The notes below the pieces were generated by a model that saw only the letters and a list, made by a program, of their open reading frames with translations, made no database searches and was not told the origin of the DNA. A stretch of 64,000 nt of DNA, from positions 23,923,152 through 23,987,151 of the forward strand of contig OZ038509.1 of the NCBI GenBank assembly GCA_964036315.1, in the 5' to 3' direction. Positions 10,005 through 21,710 of the stretch are shown here, in pieces; positions within the stretch are counted from its first letter, which is position 1; each line of letters opens with the position of its first letter. Position numbers and translations under genes: made by a program. Origin of the DNA: Acanthosepion esculentum. Its lineage: Eukaryota > Mollusca > Cephalopoda > Sepiida > Sepiidae.

Positions 10005-10115
10005 TGAATAGAGTGAGATAGATAGATAGATAGATAGATAGATATGAATAGAGTTAGATAGATAGATAGATAGATATGAATAGAGTTAGATAGATAGATA
10101 GATATGAATAGAGTG

Positions 10116-10150
<35 letters not shown>

Positions 10151-10176
10151 GTGCAAACTTAGATAATGTACAAACT

Positions 10177-10240
<64 letters not shown>

Positions 10241-10288
10241 TGGACACACTGTGATAGATAATGTACAAACTTGGATAATGTACAAACT

Positions 10289-10321
<33 letters not shown>

Positions 10322-10324
10322 AAT
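9893..10324. repeat. (GATA)n compound array with a higher-order motif
   Basis: GATA tracts are interrupted at intervals by 'tatgaatagagtga' (seven or so times, 9893-10120) and then by 'aatgtacaaact' blocks (10148-10290). This gives a nested repeat structure. Confidence 0.93.
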
Positions 10325-10329
10325 GTAAT

Positions 10330-11065
10330 AGATATAAAAACAAAGATAGATGTACATTTTAATGTGGGATTATATCATTATGGTCATTCCCCACTTTCAA
10401 AACCTTTCAAGCTAGTACCGTCTCTTCATCCGTAATCAGACGCTGATTTTTCTTCTGTCACGATGAACGGTTGCGCTGTGAATGAAACTTCATCCTTTGA
10501 TCTCCAGTCGCACTCATAGGAACAATACGTTGCTAAAGATGCAGGAGACATGGTCAGTTCCTTCTGACGACCCTGAAAGTGTCTCTTTCGGCTTCATTAT
10601 TACAGGAATCTGTTTAGAACGAAAATGGACTCTTGCTACCATATCTGGGCTGAAGCTGCATGAGACACCATGCTAGATTCACCTTCATTCTCTCCATATT
10701 CCAAAGCTAAGAAGAAAGTTCTACAAATCTTTACCCCCAAAATGCTACTAGGTGACGACCATGTGGATGTTTCCTGAAATTCTATAATCTTAACCTCTTC
10801 AAGTGACGTATCAATAACTATGTATCCTCCGTATCTTCATTTGAACCACCTGCTTTTTCATTCATATCACACGCCTCATTCATCACGACCAATTTTAACA
10901 GTAGTCCTCTACCTTGAGTAGATCTCGAGCCTTGTACTGAGCTACTAAACATGTAGACTTCTACTCATCTTTACTTTCTTCATTCTATTTCTCCAAGCTT
11001 ACAAATACTTTCCACCGACCGGCGTCCCTTTTCCGTTCTTAAGATGGGCCTTCACAAGATGAAAG
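10330..11065. other. No gene seen
   Basis: Mixed, less AT-rich sequence with short open frames only, the longest 64 codons at 10482-10676. I recognise no motif, and no repeat relation elsewhere in the window. Confidence 0.4.
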
Positions 11066-11069
11066 ACAA

Positions 11070-11300
11070 ACGCCACATAATGGGGGTGGGCGAGAAGAGG
11101 TGGATTCATGCCTTTCCCAAGGGTATTTGCGCGTAAATGAATATAACAAATCCAACTAGAATCGAAACCCTCCTCTCCGATTAACAATTCTAGGCCGTTA
11201 TCCATTACACCACCCGCACATCCAAGCTTACAGCACCTGGTATTCCTAAGTGGTTACCCATCTATGTACTAACCAGGCTCGACGTTGCTTAACTTCGTTT
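11070..11300 (-). mobile_element. SINE with 5S rRNA-tRNA chimeric head
   Basis: On the minus strand it starts with a 5S-like part (11300-11225) containing GTTAAGCAACGTCGAGCC, GGTTAGTAC, ATAGATGGGTAACC and CCAGGTGCTGTAAGCT, closer to real 5S rRNA than the 2.9 kb copy. A tRNA-like part follows (about 11222-11150) and then a tail with gggtatttgcgcg and taaatgaatataac. The same order in two independent insertions argues that the chimera is the element itself. Confidence 0.85.
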
Positions 11301-11329
11301 TAAGTATATTTTACCAGTTATTGTATTAA

Positions 11330-11665
11330 CAATGTAGTAATTCATTGGGTGATCAGTTTATTACTTAATAGCAATAGAAAATGACCCCCCACTTTATGCC
11401 CAATGCAATTATATATTAATACAAGTTTACCCAGACTATCAGAAAAGAAAGCATATTTTGTTAAGGCCTTACTATTATTAAAAGGTTTTCACATGTGAGT
11501 CATTCAATATATTTTCCCAATTACTATATGAATATGTAGTAATTTAAGTGAGTGATCAGTTTATTACATAATACATTAGAAAGCTAAAAAAACCCACTTT
11601 ATGCCCAATGGAAGCTTATATTAATACTAGTTATAAAATGTTTTAGCATGTGAATCTTTAAAAAT
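11330..11665. repeat. Tandem pair of a dispersed repeat (about 185 bp unit)
   Basis: Two diverged direct copies (11330-11505 and 11520-11665) share gtgatcagtttattac, ccactttatgcccaatg and ttatattaatac. The same family appears inverted as a tandem pair at 51040-51300. Confidence 0.75.
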
Positions 11666-11669
11666 AATA

Positions 11670-12110
11670 CAAATGTTCTTGGTGTTCTCTTTTCACCTTC
11701 CGTCTTTGTAAACATCCTGGAAAAATCCACCAGTGCCATAACAAAAATATTGCTACTTAGTGCAAGGGAGATAACGCTACAAACAGAAAAATGTGAGAAA
11801 TCTTATAAAAAAGAAAATATACAAAGCCATTTGATATTTAAAGAGATTACTGTTAATATTTTATTGTGTAATTCATAAAATAAAGTTTATCATAAGTATG
11901 CAAGTAAATGTTGCGTTACGTTGCTTAATTTAACCTTTTGGGGGTTATTTAGCGTCGGATAGAAATCATATAGGACAAAAATCACAGTAACAGAAAGGTA
12001 TGCATAGATCGCGTTCATCACCGAGTCTGCAAGGAAGGTACCCAAAGTTGGTGGCTGTCTTACCTCTCTACCCTGGATGGAGTCGGTGTATATTAAGCTC
12101 CGCTGACAAG
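11670..12110. other. No confirmed gene
   Basis: A minus-strand open frame (12135-11890) contains a hydrophobic stretch but also extends into a family P copy. I see no homology and no reliable exon structure. Confidence 0.35.
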
Positions 12111-12115
12111 ATTTA

Positions 12116-12485
12116 GTTGGTTTGTTTGACGGCATATCAACTCTTTATGGGTCATTTAATGCCGAGATTGTATTTTCTTGTGAGTTTTGGTAATTTGTTT
12201 TTCCAATAATATATCGCTTTTTTTTTTTGCTTTTTTTTTTGTACATTTTTTTACTATGAAAATGTACTACTGGTAATTTTTTCCTAATGTATTTTGATAT
12301 TATTATGTGTCGACTCCAGTTTGGGGGTACACTAATTGCCTATAGCTGGGGCCCTAACAGGTGCTACCACCCTGGATCAGGGTAGACCTGGGAACAACAG
12401 CAATTAAGAGGGGGCTCCACGCTCCTCAAAACCTCCAGATCAGAGGCCTTCCTGCTGGATGTTGTTTATCGTCTTACCCAGGAAT
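12116..12485 (+). mobile_element. Family P retroposon copy
   Basis: The head ttggtttgtttgacggcat is followed by atcaactctttatggg and taatgccgag. The core has ggggccctaacaggtgc, cacgctcctcaaaacctcc and the tail gttgtttatcgtcttaccc. There is only one tail unit. It lies about 260 bp downstream (3') of the tubulin stop codon. Confidence 0.75.
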
Positions 12486-12745
12486 TAAGTATAGGAAAAA
12501 ACGCATAGATATGGTTGTGTATTATTATGGTTTTAGTTATCTTGTGACTTATCACCCCTTTTTAAGGGAGTATTGCTTTAATATCTATATTAAAGAAATA
12601 AAGAGATTTTTGTAAACAAATTGACTCGAAAACGAAATTGTAAATGAGTTAGAGAAGTTATTTTGAAAGGAGATGCGCTTATGTCTCCTATCCTTTGGTT
12701 AAAAATAAATATTATATATTATCTTCTCTTTCATAAGGACAAGAT

Positions 12746-13624
12746 TTATTCCATGATGACGACTTTACCCTCTTCGCCGTTGTCTTCTTCTTCCTCCTCT
12801 TCTTCTTCTTCTTCATCCTCTTCAACAATGATAAGATGAGAATCTGTGTCGTCTTCAACAGTGGCATCCTGGTATTGTTGGTATTCCGATATCAGATCAT
12901 TCATATTTGATTCAGCTTCGCTAAACTCCAGGGTATCCATGCCTTCTCCCGTGTACCAATGCAGGAAAGCACGGCGTCGGAACATTGCCGAGAACTGGTC
13001 AGATATTCTCCTGAACAGTTCCTGGATGGCTGTACTGTTCCCAATAAACGTTGATGACATAGGAAGTCCCACTGGAGGGACGTCACATACGGCGGTCTTT
13101 ACATTATTAGGGATCCAATCAACAAAATTACTACGGTTCTTCTTTTGGATCCCCAACATCTGCTCGTCTACTTCTTTCATCGACATATTACCCCGGAAGA
13201 TGACAGCCACCGTCAAATATCTGCCGTGGCTCGGATCACAGGCGGCCATGATGTTTTTACTATCGAACATTTGTTGTGTCAGTTCGGCTACGCTAAGCGT
13301 GCGGAATGATTGGCTTCTACGAGATGTCAGCGGAGCAAAACCAGGCATGAAGAAATGGAGCCGGGGAAAAGGAACCATATTAACGGCCAATTTGCGTAAA
13401 TCAGCGTTCAGTTGTCCCGGGAAACGCAGACAAGTGGTAACGCCCGACATGGTCAGTGACACTAAGTGATTCAAGTCTCCATAAGTGGGCTTCGCTAATT
13501 TCAATGTCCGGAAACATATGTCGTAAAGGGCCTCGTTGTCAATACAATAAGTTTCATCAGTGTTTTCGACCAATTGGTGAATGGAGAGCGTGGTATTGTA
13601 CGGTTCGACAATCGAATTCGACAC
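12746..13624 (-). CDS. beta-tubulin, coding exon 3 (residues 175-466)
   Basis: This exon encodes the intermediate and C-terminal domains of beta-tubulin, which pairs with alpha-tubulin to build microtubules. Conserved blocks include [34 protein letters not shown] (the T7 loop that contacts the next alpha subunit), [26 protein letters not shown] and [11 protein letters not shown]. The exon begins with GTG (Val) directly after the acceptor ccttag; it is not an independent start. After the usual QYQDAT the tail is unusually long, about 37 residues against roughly 17. It contains a hydrophobic HLIIV, ten Glu in a row and the ending KVVIME. Substitutions such as LTSRRSQSF mark a divergent isotype. 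The stop is TAA at 12746-12748. The exon sits at the far end of a 12-kb intron. Confidence 0.95.
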   Translation of the reverse strand: MSNSIVEPYNTTLSIHQLVENTDETYCIDNEALYDICFRTLKLAKPTYGDLNHLVSLTMSGVTTCLRFPGQLNADLRKLAVNMVPFPRLHFFMPGFAPLTSRRSQSFRTLSVAELTQQMFDSKNIMAACDPSHGRYLTVAVIFRGNMSMKEVDEQMLGIQKKNRSNFVDWIPNNVKTAVCDVPPVGLPMSSTFIGNSTAIQELFRRISDQFSAMFRRRAFLHWYTGEGMDTLEFSEAESNMNDLISEYQQYQDATVEDDTDSHLIIVEEDEEEEEEEEEEDNGEEGKVVIME

Positions 13625-13768
13625 CTAAGGAAGGAAAAAAAACGCAATTAACGACATAACGTAGGTCAAAAGAAAAGTCAGTGAACAATTTTTTATGCAC
13701 AAAGTAAAATTTAAAATATCAAACGAAAAAAAAAGCTTCAAAGATGGGTGACAAGCGAGATATTTGAT

Positions 13769-14962
13769 TATCCTGAGTATGAAGATAAACTACATCCGGC
13801 AGCAAAGCCTCTCATCAGGAGGTTTTGAGGAGCGCGGAACGACATCTTAAATAATGTTGTTCCCAGGTTCACCCCAATAGATGCTACCCGGGGTGATAGA
13901 ACCTGTTAGGGTCACAGCTATGGCAAAGAGTGAACCCCAAAATTAGGGCCAAAACACTATGGAATTATAAACGTATATTTTTACATTAAAAACTTCCAGC
14001 AATAGATTTTAATAGTAAAAACAAATTCTAGCAATAAATTTTAATGGTAAAAAAAATTCTAGCAATAGATTTTAATAATAAAAACAATTCTAGGAATTAA
14101 TTTTAATAGTAAAAAAAATCTAGAAATAAATTTTAATAGTTAAAATATTTCCAGCAATAGATTTTAATAGTAAAAAAACTAGAAATAAATTTTAATAGTA
14201 AAAATATTCTAGCAATAAATTTTAATAGCAAAAAAATTCCAGCAATACATTTTAATAGTACAAACAATTCTAGCAATAAATTTGAATAGTAAAAAAATCT
14301 CGCAATAAATTTTAATAGTAAAAATATTTCCAGCAATAGATTTTAATAGTAAAAACAAATTCTAGTAATAAATTTTTATAGTAAAATATCTACAAATAAA
14401 TATTAATAGTAAAAAAATATGCTAGCAATACATTTTAATAGTAAAAACAAGTTCTAGCAATAAATTTTAATCGTGAAAAATTTCTAGAAATAAATTTTAA
14501 TAGTTAAAATATTTCCAGCAATAGATTTTAATAGTAAAAACGAATTCTAGCAATAAATTTTAATAGTAAAAATATTTTCAGCAATATATTTTAATAGTAA
14601 AAAAAAATCTAGCAATAAATTTTAATAGCAAAAAAATTCCAGCAATACATTTTAATAGTAAAAAAATCTAGCAATGAATTTTAATAGTAAAAATATTTCC
14701 AGCAATAGATTTTAATAGTAAAAACAAATTCTAGTAATAAATTTTTATAGTAAAATATCTAGAAATAAATTTTAATAGTAAAAAAATATACTAGTAATAC
14801 ATTTTAATAGTAATAACAATTTCTAGCAATAAATTTTAATAGTGAAAAAAATCTAGAAATAAATTTTAATAGTAAAAATATGCTAGCAGTTAATTTTAAT
14901 AATAAAAATATTTCCAGCAATACATTTTAATAGTAAAGACAAATTCTAGCAATAAATTTTAG
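13769..14962 (-). mobile_element. Family P retroposon expanded by an internal minisatellite
   Basis: The tail and core of family P lie at 13769-13935 on the minus strand (gataaactacatccggc, ttttgaggagcgcgg, gtgatagaacctgttaggg). They pass into about 1 kb (13975-14962) of diverged tandem units resembling tagcaataaattttaatag plus taaaaa. These correspond to the 'attgctggtaat' interior of other copies. The head is absent. It lies in tubulin intron 2, about 150 bp from exon 3. Confidence 0.8.
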
Positions 14963-14969
14963 GATTTAA

Positions 14970-15350
14970 ATTTTTTATTGCAAGTTTTGAATTTTAAACT
15001 CCTTCCTGCCGTTGCACACAAACAGCATTCGTTGAACGAGACGGAAATAACAGAAACTCCTGCCTCAATAATGGTCCTTCTTGTCTTCTTTTCCTTTTTA
15101 ATCATTTCACCCCAAGCAAGGCGACAATGCCCCTAAGACAGAAGGAGTTACAGTGAATGAAAGAGAATGACAAGACTTTAGCGAAAAGAAAAGACAATAA
15201 AAGAACAGGAGGATAGAAGATGGCGATTGGCTATGCATTTAAATTTTTGAATATTGTAGATAACGGGTGAGCAATAAATCGGAAGAGATTTCAACAGGCA
15301 AGGCGTGCGAGAAATGAAACCATAGCTAGTTATCTGTCTGTTAGTCTTTT
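14970..15350. other. No gene seen
   Basis: Intronic sequence of tubulin intron 2 with no repeat family or motif that I recognise. Confidence 0.4.
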
Positions 15351-15354
15351 TTAT

Positions 15355-15362
15355 CTTGATAA

Positions 15363-15420
<58 letters not shown>

Positions 15421-15421
15421 C
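15355..15421. repeat. (GATA)n microsatellite
   Basis: About 16 GATA units in tubulin intron 2. Confidence 0.97.
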
Positions 15422-15429
15422 ATCATCAT

Positions 15430-15830
15430 TTTCATCTTTCGACCGCCGTAAGGTTGGTCAGAACTTCATTGACAATCCCTTTCCACGCTTTTCGGTCCTG
15501 CATTGCTGTCCCCAAATCTCCAATGTCCAACCCCGAGACCCGAGCTATAGTGTCTTGGAAAGTGAAATTTCGTGAGAAGACACTTCCAGAAGAATCCCAT
15601 TGGAGTGCTCATATTGCAATTTTTTGCTGTTATCATTGAATATGTTTTTACCAGAGCTCATATTGCAACTTTGTTGTTATTATCGCTTTTTCTGGCACTC
15701 CTTATTACTGGTTCCCATATTGTATTCATTTCTATGCTTGGTCGGCTCAGGAGATTTTTGTGGCCTAGCATATGTTCTGATTCCTTAAGTTTACAAATTT
15801 TCCAATGGTGTTCCTTGTCTATGATCTCAA
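15430..15830. other. Unclassified sequence 3' of the Penelope-like element
   Basis: The segment 15440-15590 is GC-richer than its surroundings and looks repeat-derived. I cannot assign it. It may be the 3' untranslated part of the adjoining Penelope-like element. Confidence 0.3.
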
Positions 15831-15831
15831 C

Positions 15832-17134
15832 CTAATCCCACAGAGGGCGGTGATCTTCCTTCTCTCTCCATATGTGGTCAGCCACGCCTGATTTTTCCAC
15901 TTCCCCCCGTGTTACAGCTTTCTGGTGTTCTTGAAGCCTTACCTTGAGGGGGCGGCCTGTCTCTCCTTTATATTCCTTTCCGCAGCTGCACGGGATAGCG
16001 TACACATAGTCTTTAGTCATGTTCTCCTCTATGGGGGGGTCTTACTCGGGAGAGATATCTGCGAAGTGTCGTCCATCTTTTGAAGGTTGTCCTGATGTTA
16101 TATGGACCGCAGATCCTTTGTATTTTCTCTGATAACCCCTTCACATAAGGCAGGCAGACTGTTTTCTGAGTGTTGTTGTCCTCCTCCTCCTTTTGTACTC
16201 GCCTATCCCAGTTTTGGGGGGCTTCTGCCATGTACCCAGGGTAGTTGTTACGTTGTAGGGTACTACTTATACTGACCAATTCTTTATCTAATGTCTCTGG
16301 GTCGCCACTTATGACTTTTGCTCGGTGTTGTAAGCAGTGGACGATCCCTTTCTTTACGCTGTATGGATGGTGGGAGTTGAAATTGAGGTACTGTCCAGTG
16401 AATGTCGGTTTACGGTATACGGATGTCTTGAACCCATGCTCTGTTCGAGATATTAGAACATCCAGGAAAGGGAGTGTGTTGTTACTTTCTTTCTCCATTG
16501 TGAACTGTATCGAAGGTCTTATTGAGTTCACATGGTCCAGTAGAACCTGAACATCTTCCTGGTGTGGCCAGAGTATGAAGGTGTCATCTACGTACCATAA
16601 CCATATAGTTGGCTTTAGAGATATAGATTCTAATGCCATTTCCTCAAAGTATGTCATGTATATATTCGCCATTGCTGGTGATAATGGTGAGCCCATTGCT
16701 AAGCCGTCATCCTGTCGATATATGTGTGATCCCATTCCGAAGTGTGTTGTTTGTGTACAGAAAGTCAACATCTCCATCAGATTATCTATTGGAATACTGG
16801 TCCGTTCTTCTAGGGATGAGTCAGAGGCCAACCTGTCTCTGACTGCTGAGAGTGCGTCCTCCGTGGTTACCTTGGTGAACAAACTCACCACGTCCAAGCT
16901 CACCATCTGGTTGGATAGGATGGGAGCATCTTTGATTATTTCCACGAAGTGAGCTGAGTTTCGGACATATGAAGGAGACTTTCCGATCAATGGGTCAATT
17001 ATATCTACAAGGAAGCGACTCAGAGGGTGGCACACAGAGCCTTGGCAACTAACAATCGGCCTGAGTGGAATACCGTCTTTGTGAATCTTAGGGAGACTTA
17101 ACCAGTTAAATGCACATGAAGCCTGCTTAACCAA
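15832..17134 (-). mobile_element. Penelope-like retroelement, 5'-truncated, RT plus GIY-YIG endonuclease
   Basis: The first frame (17134-16013) is a Penelope-type reverse transcriptase. It has SLPKIHKDGIPLRPIVS near the start, QMVSLDVVSLFTKVTTEDA with the first catalytic Asp, DDGLAMGSPLSPAMANIYM and then WLWYVDDTFIL, the YVDD catalytic pair. It continues through NTLPFLDVLISR and VYRKPTFTGQYLNFNSHHP. The second frame (16020-15832) is a GIY-YIG-like endonuclease (VYAIPCSCGKEYKGETGRPL followed by KVRLQEHQ). The two overlap in different frames near a seven-base G run at about 16033, so a 1-nt slip probably separates them. The start of the usual ORF is missing. It lies in tubulin intron 2 in the gene's own orientation. 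Confidence 0.9.
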
Positions 17135-17139
17135 TGGAA

Positions 17140-17330
17140 ATTAAACAACACAAAATTAAAATACAGAATTTTTATTTTTCTCCATGTTTTACTCGTTCAT
17201 TGATGAAGCTTTAATAAGAGTAAAATATGTCAGATTGATAAATGTTTCCTTTTTGTTCTTTATCCTATCATTCTGCCTGATTACGATCCATCTTTGATCC
17301 CTCCATCAATCTGACCCGCTTATTCCCATC
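17140..17330. other. No gene seen
   Basis: AT-rich intronic sequence between the Penelope-like element and a CTAT tract. Confidence 0.4.
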
Positions 17331-17370
17331 TGTCTATCTATCTATCTATCATTCTGACCCGCTTATTCCC

Positions 17371-17425
<55 letters not shown>

Positions 17426-17466
17426 AATCTGACCAGCTTATTTCCATCTATCTATCTATCTATCTG
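17331..17466. repeat. (CTAT)n array with an interspersed motif
   Basis: Three CTAT blocks are separated by near-identical 'attctgacccgcttattccc' spacers, so tetranucleotide and spacer were amplified together. Confidence 0.93.
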
Positions 17467-17519
17467 CCTGCTTACCGTTATGCTTATATTTTTGTCAAGA
17501 TATTTCTAACATAATTTTT

Positions 17520-18600
17520 GCACTGTGATCTATAGCCTTGGTTGGCAGCCAGTCTAAGAGAAGGACCCAACTAAATTCAAAACCGTGAAGAAAGAGTCGG
17601 GAAATCCCGCGACTTTCTCAAGAAATCATGCCAGTCTATATATTCGCGTTCGTTCAACACCCACAGGGCCGACCTGTGAGTTATATTGCAACTATGCTGA
17701 GCGGACCTTAGTTATGGTTTCTAGGAGAGAGCACATTACCTGTCGGGGTCAACAGCCCAAACAAGACCAGCACGCTTAAGCCCTCGGTCACGATGACTTG
17801 CGATTTAGCGCAAGCGCAACCATCGACGGCTTTCATATAGTTGATTTTCACTCACAACGCTTGGGTCAACCCGTGGTATGGTCTCCAAAGGTTCCACACC
17901 CTGGGATCGCCTCCCCCAGACCCATAACATCAAAAAATCTCCTCATGATAAATCGACCACGTTGTGATTCTAACCCGGCTCAGAAAGCATGCCTGCTTCA
18001 TCCAATCCATAGATAATAAAAAATAGGAAACTGTGGAGACCCATGATCGCCAGCGTTGACAAGTTTGCTAAGTGTTGCTCCACGGTGATGGGCTCATGTC
18101 TTGATTAGTGTTCAAACGCTGTGATGGGACATCGTCTTCGTCTCAACCCTGAGTGTTCAATGGTGCGTAGTGTAGATTTTTTTAGACTAACTACATCATT
18201 TTGCTTGTAAAATCGTCTATTCGCGTCCCCTAAATGGAGCGCCTGGTGAGTAATGTCAAATAAATCCAGACATAGAAATATTTTCAGAGAATATTTACGC
18301 ATCGAATCGATTAAGAGAAATGACCTTTTTCTCGGCGTTCTACCGGGGCTCAATAACAGGTTGTGTGGTGAAGGCCTTCGTTTGGGCCGTATCATTATTT
18401 ACAGATTCAACGGCGATGACTGCCGATCGACTGATTCACGTTCAACGTGGCTTAGTTATTTATAGAGGAACGCTGCTAATTGCCCCGTTGTCGTCTCGGT
18501 CATTTAAACATCGGGCAATTGCAAGCAGAAAATGTTACGTAGAAATCAGCCAAGTCTGAAAATGCAGTTGAAATGAAGAGGACATCGAAACAGTTGTGGA
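17520..18600. other. Unexplained GC-richer segment in intron 2
   Basis: About 1.1 kb stands out from its AT-rich surroundings by even base composition and absence of simple repeats. Open frames of 60-96 codons exist on both strands (for example minus 18395-18105, plus 17585-17779), but none matches a family that I know. A decayed mobile element or another gene's exon is possible. It is discussed as a finding. Confidence 0.35.
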
Positions 18601-18643
18601 TTGAGAGAATGGAATGTCGATTAAAATAACCACGTAAAAAAGG

Positions 18644-18954
18644 ATTTCTCTCTCTCTCTCTATCTCTCTCTCTCTCTCTTTCCTTTTTATTTTCTTTCTT
18701 TTCTTCTTTTTTATTTATTTCTTCTTTCCATCTTCTTTTCTTTCTTTTTTATTTTTCATTCCTTCTTTCTGTCTTTAATTATTTTTCTTTCTTTTCTTGA
18801 TTATTCATCTTTTGTTCTTTCTTCTTTCATCCCCTCTTTCTTTCTTTCCTTCTTTCTTCCTTTCTTACTTCCTTTTTCCTTCTTTCTTTCTTTCATCCTT
18901 TCTTTCTTTTCTTCTTTCATTCTCTATTTTTCTTTCCTTCCTTTCTTCATTACT

Positions 18955-18985
<31 letters not shown>

Positions 18986-19168
18986 TTTCATCCCCTCTTT
19001 CCTTCCATTTTTCTTTCTTTCTTTTTTCTTCTTTCTTTTTCTTTCTTTATTTCTTTCTTTCTTTTCATCTTTCATTGCTCCTCTCTGTCCTTCTTTCTTA
19101 CTTCCTTTCTTTCCTTCTTTATTTTTCTTTCCTTCTTTTCTTGTTTCTTTCTTTCTTTTTCTTTCTTT
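18644..19168. repeat. Polypyrimidine tract (CTTT/CT)
   Basis: About 525 bp, almost only C and T on the plus strand, built from CTTT, CCTT and TTCT units. The long open frame of S, F and L residues here is an artefact of composition. Confidence 0.95.
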
Positions 19169-19375
19169 TGACTTCGAAATTTGGTTTCAAAACAGTTTTG
19201 TTAAATTATTTGACAAAATATTCAGATGAATATCTTCATCCTTCCGCTACGACATTTCAGCCAACACACTCTCCGGCCTTCTATGATAATCACAATATGG
19301 AAATTTTGATAATCAGTGTTTCCAAGCAGGAAACATTCGCCATTCATTGACCAAAAAATTCGGGTTACTGTTGGT

Positions 19376-19822
19376 AATAGTAACATTAACCATTTGTTAA
19401 TGGTAACATTAACCATTTGTTAATGGTAATATTAACCATTTGGTAATGGTAACATTAACCATTTGGTAATGGTAACATTAAGCATTTGGTAATGGTAACA
19501 TTAACCATTTGGTAATGGTAACATTAACCATTTGGTAATGGTAACATTAGCCATTTGATAATGGTAATATTAACCATTTGGTAATGATAATATTAACCAT
19601 TTGGTAATGGTAATATTAACCATTTGGTAATGGTAGTATTAACCATTTAGTACATGTAACATTAACCATTTGGTAATGGTAACATTAACCATTTGGTAAT
19701 GGTAACATTAACCATTTGATAATGGTAATATTAACCATTTGGTAATGGTAATATTAAGCATTTATTAATGGTAACATTAACCATTTGGTAATGGTAACAT
19801 TAACCATTTGGTAATGGTAAGC
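19376..19822. repeat. 23-bp minisatellite (about 19 copies)
   Basis: The unit is cattaaccatttggtaat plus ggtaa. It starts exactly where a copy of the 200-bp repeat reads ttactgttggtaat, and the next copy of that repeat resumes after it. The array therefore looks like an expansion nested in that repeat. Confidence 0.93.
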
Positions 19823-21359
19823 CATCTCCTTATAAGGAAACATTCAGCATTCATAGACTACACAGCCAGTATTGCTTTCGGTTGAAATCAATAAAATCTT
19901 TCTCTTAAAACAATCATTCAGGAAAATAGCCCAGTAACAGTCATCGCTCTTTCCTGTATTGATGGGGGGGGGGTGTCCATCCTAACTGTTTATTTGAAGT
20001 AGTGTGGAATCTCAACATATTCATTACGTTATTATTTTCTCTTCAAGTTACATGTGATATCCATTTTAGTTGTTGCTACTGTTGGAAGTCTTCAGGCAAA
20101 ATGTGGCTTTGTTATTTGTTAAAGTTCTTTATTTGGGATTTAGTAACACTAACCAACAGGATCTGATGAAAGTTCTTCTTCTTCTTGAAGACTTAAAAAC
20201 TTCATTTAGCTGAAGCTATTTTTAATGACTGATCTGAAATAATGGTTGACATATAGACAATAGTTTAGATATTCCTGAACAAGTTGGATGCCGTGCAGTG
20301 ATTCATATTAAAGCCAAGATATGCCGAGGCCATTTAAGAATGGCACTCATTTTAGGAAGCCTAAAAGAAAAGCTAAATTTATGAGACTCGCAATGAATTA
20401 TAAATGTTGAAAATAACTGTTTCCTTACAGGAGGCAGTCGCCATTTGTTGAGCGGACAATTAGTGTTACTATTGGTTGAAATTTATAAAATATTTTTCTT
20501 AAAACATTTATTCAGGAAAATAAATTTCTCGTGGCCACTAAATGTTATAGCTCTTTCTAGTAGTGATGCGAGTTTGCTTCCCACTTATTTGTTTAAGGTC
20601 ATGTGGAAAGTCAACAATGTTCTACAGCCATTGCATTGGGATTCTCTAACTAGGCACTGTTCAGAGCTCTTTGTCATTGAGTCTAGTTTGGTTGCTTCAA
20701 GGAATTTATTGAAGTCTACAACAACTTCTCTACACTTTTAAATGGTAAATGGGGTTCCAGTGGCGTACCTGGAAGTCTGGACAAATGTTCTGGGAATTAG
20801 TTTCATGTTCCCTGAGCACGACGGTAGGAGATGAATTATATTGATGGAATAAACTAACCAAACCACTAAATGTGGTAAGAATAAAGGGATACAAATGTTA
20901 ATACTGAGTTTCACTGTTTCCATTCAGGAAACATTAGGCATTCATTGACTGAACAATTACTGTTACTGCCAGCTGAAATTGTGAAAATATTTTTCTTAAA
21001 ACAGTTTGTCAACAAAATAAACTTCTCATGTCCACTAAATGTTATAGATCTTTCTAATACTGATGGGAGTTTCCTTCCAAATCTTTTGTTTAAGGTCGTG
21101 TGGAAAGTCAGCATCTTAATTAAATCATTATCTTCCTTCTAGTTACATACGCTATCTATTTTAGTTGTTGCTGCTGTTGGAAGTCTTCAAGTGATGTGTT
21201 TTTTGTTATTTGATAAAGTCTTATATTTGCGATATTGTAGCGCCAGGACTAGTGGATGATGAGGTACTGTCTTCTTTCAGACATAAACGATTCAGTGACT
21301 TGAAGTCATTTTTATTCACTGGTCTGAGAAAACTGTGCTTTGTAGATGATGGTTTAGCC

Positions 21360-21710
21360 CAGTGGTTCCTAACCGATTTCGTGCCACGCCCCACTTTGGT
21401 ATTTCTAAAATTCTGGTGCCCCCCTGTAATATTTAATTCTTACATGTATGCCAATTGCACATGTACGTACATACACACACAATATTGTTATGTATGCACA
21501 CTGTATATGCATCGTATGTATTAACACGCATTAATAAAAACACTCTCACTCAGACTCCCTAGAAAACAATTCACTGTTAATAACATATTCTCGAATTGCT
21601 CCCTTTTTCTGTTGGTATAGTAAGCCAATGGGCGCACACCCTACGAATGCCCCACCAAAATATTACCCTGCCCCACCGGTGGGGCATGCGCCCCATGTTG
21701 CGAATCATTG
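21360..21710. mobile_element. hAT-like MITE with 8-bp target duplication
   Basis: The left end is CAGTGGTTCCTAACC and the right end complements to CAATGATTCGCAAC, both close to common hAT termini. Subterminal regions are rich in gccccac and its complement. Flanks gtttagcc (21352-21359) and gtttagac (21711-21718) differ by one base, as an 8-bp hAT duplication should after mutation. A paralogous uninterrupted site is at 20262-20290. There is no transposase. Confidence 0.85.

Noticed and set aside
9851..10357. 168-codon open frame rich in YLSI
   Set aside because: It is the reading of a GATA microsatellite.
11890..12135. 81-codon minus-strand frame with a hydrophobic stretch
   Set aside because: Its start lies inside a family P retroposon and no homology or splice pattern supports it.
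12740..12750. AATAAA as the tubulin poly(A) signal
   Set aside because: The match overlaps the stop codon itself, so it is probably chance; no better placed signal was found.
18797..19171. 124-codon open frame of S, F and L
   Set aside because: It is the reading of a CTTT polypyrimidine tract.
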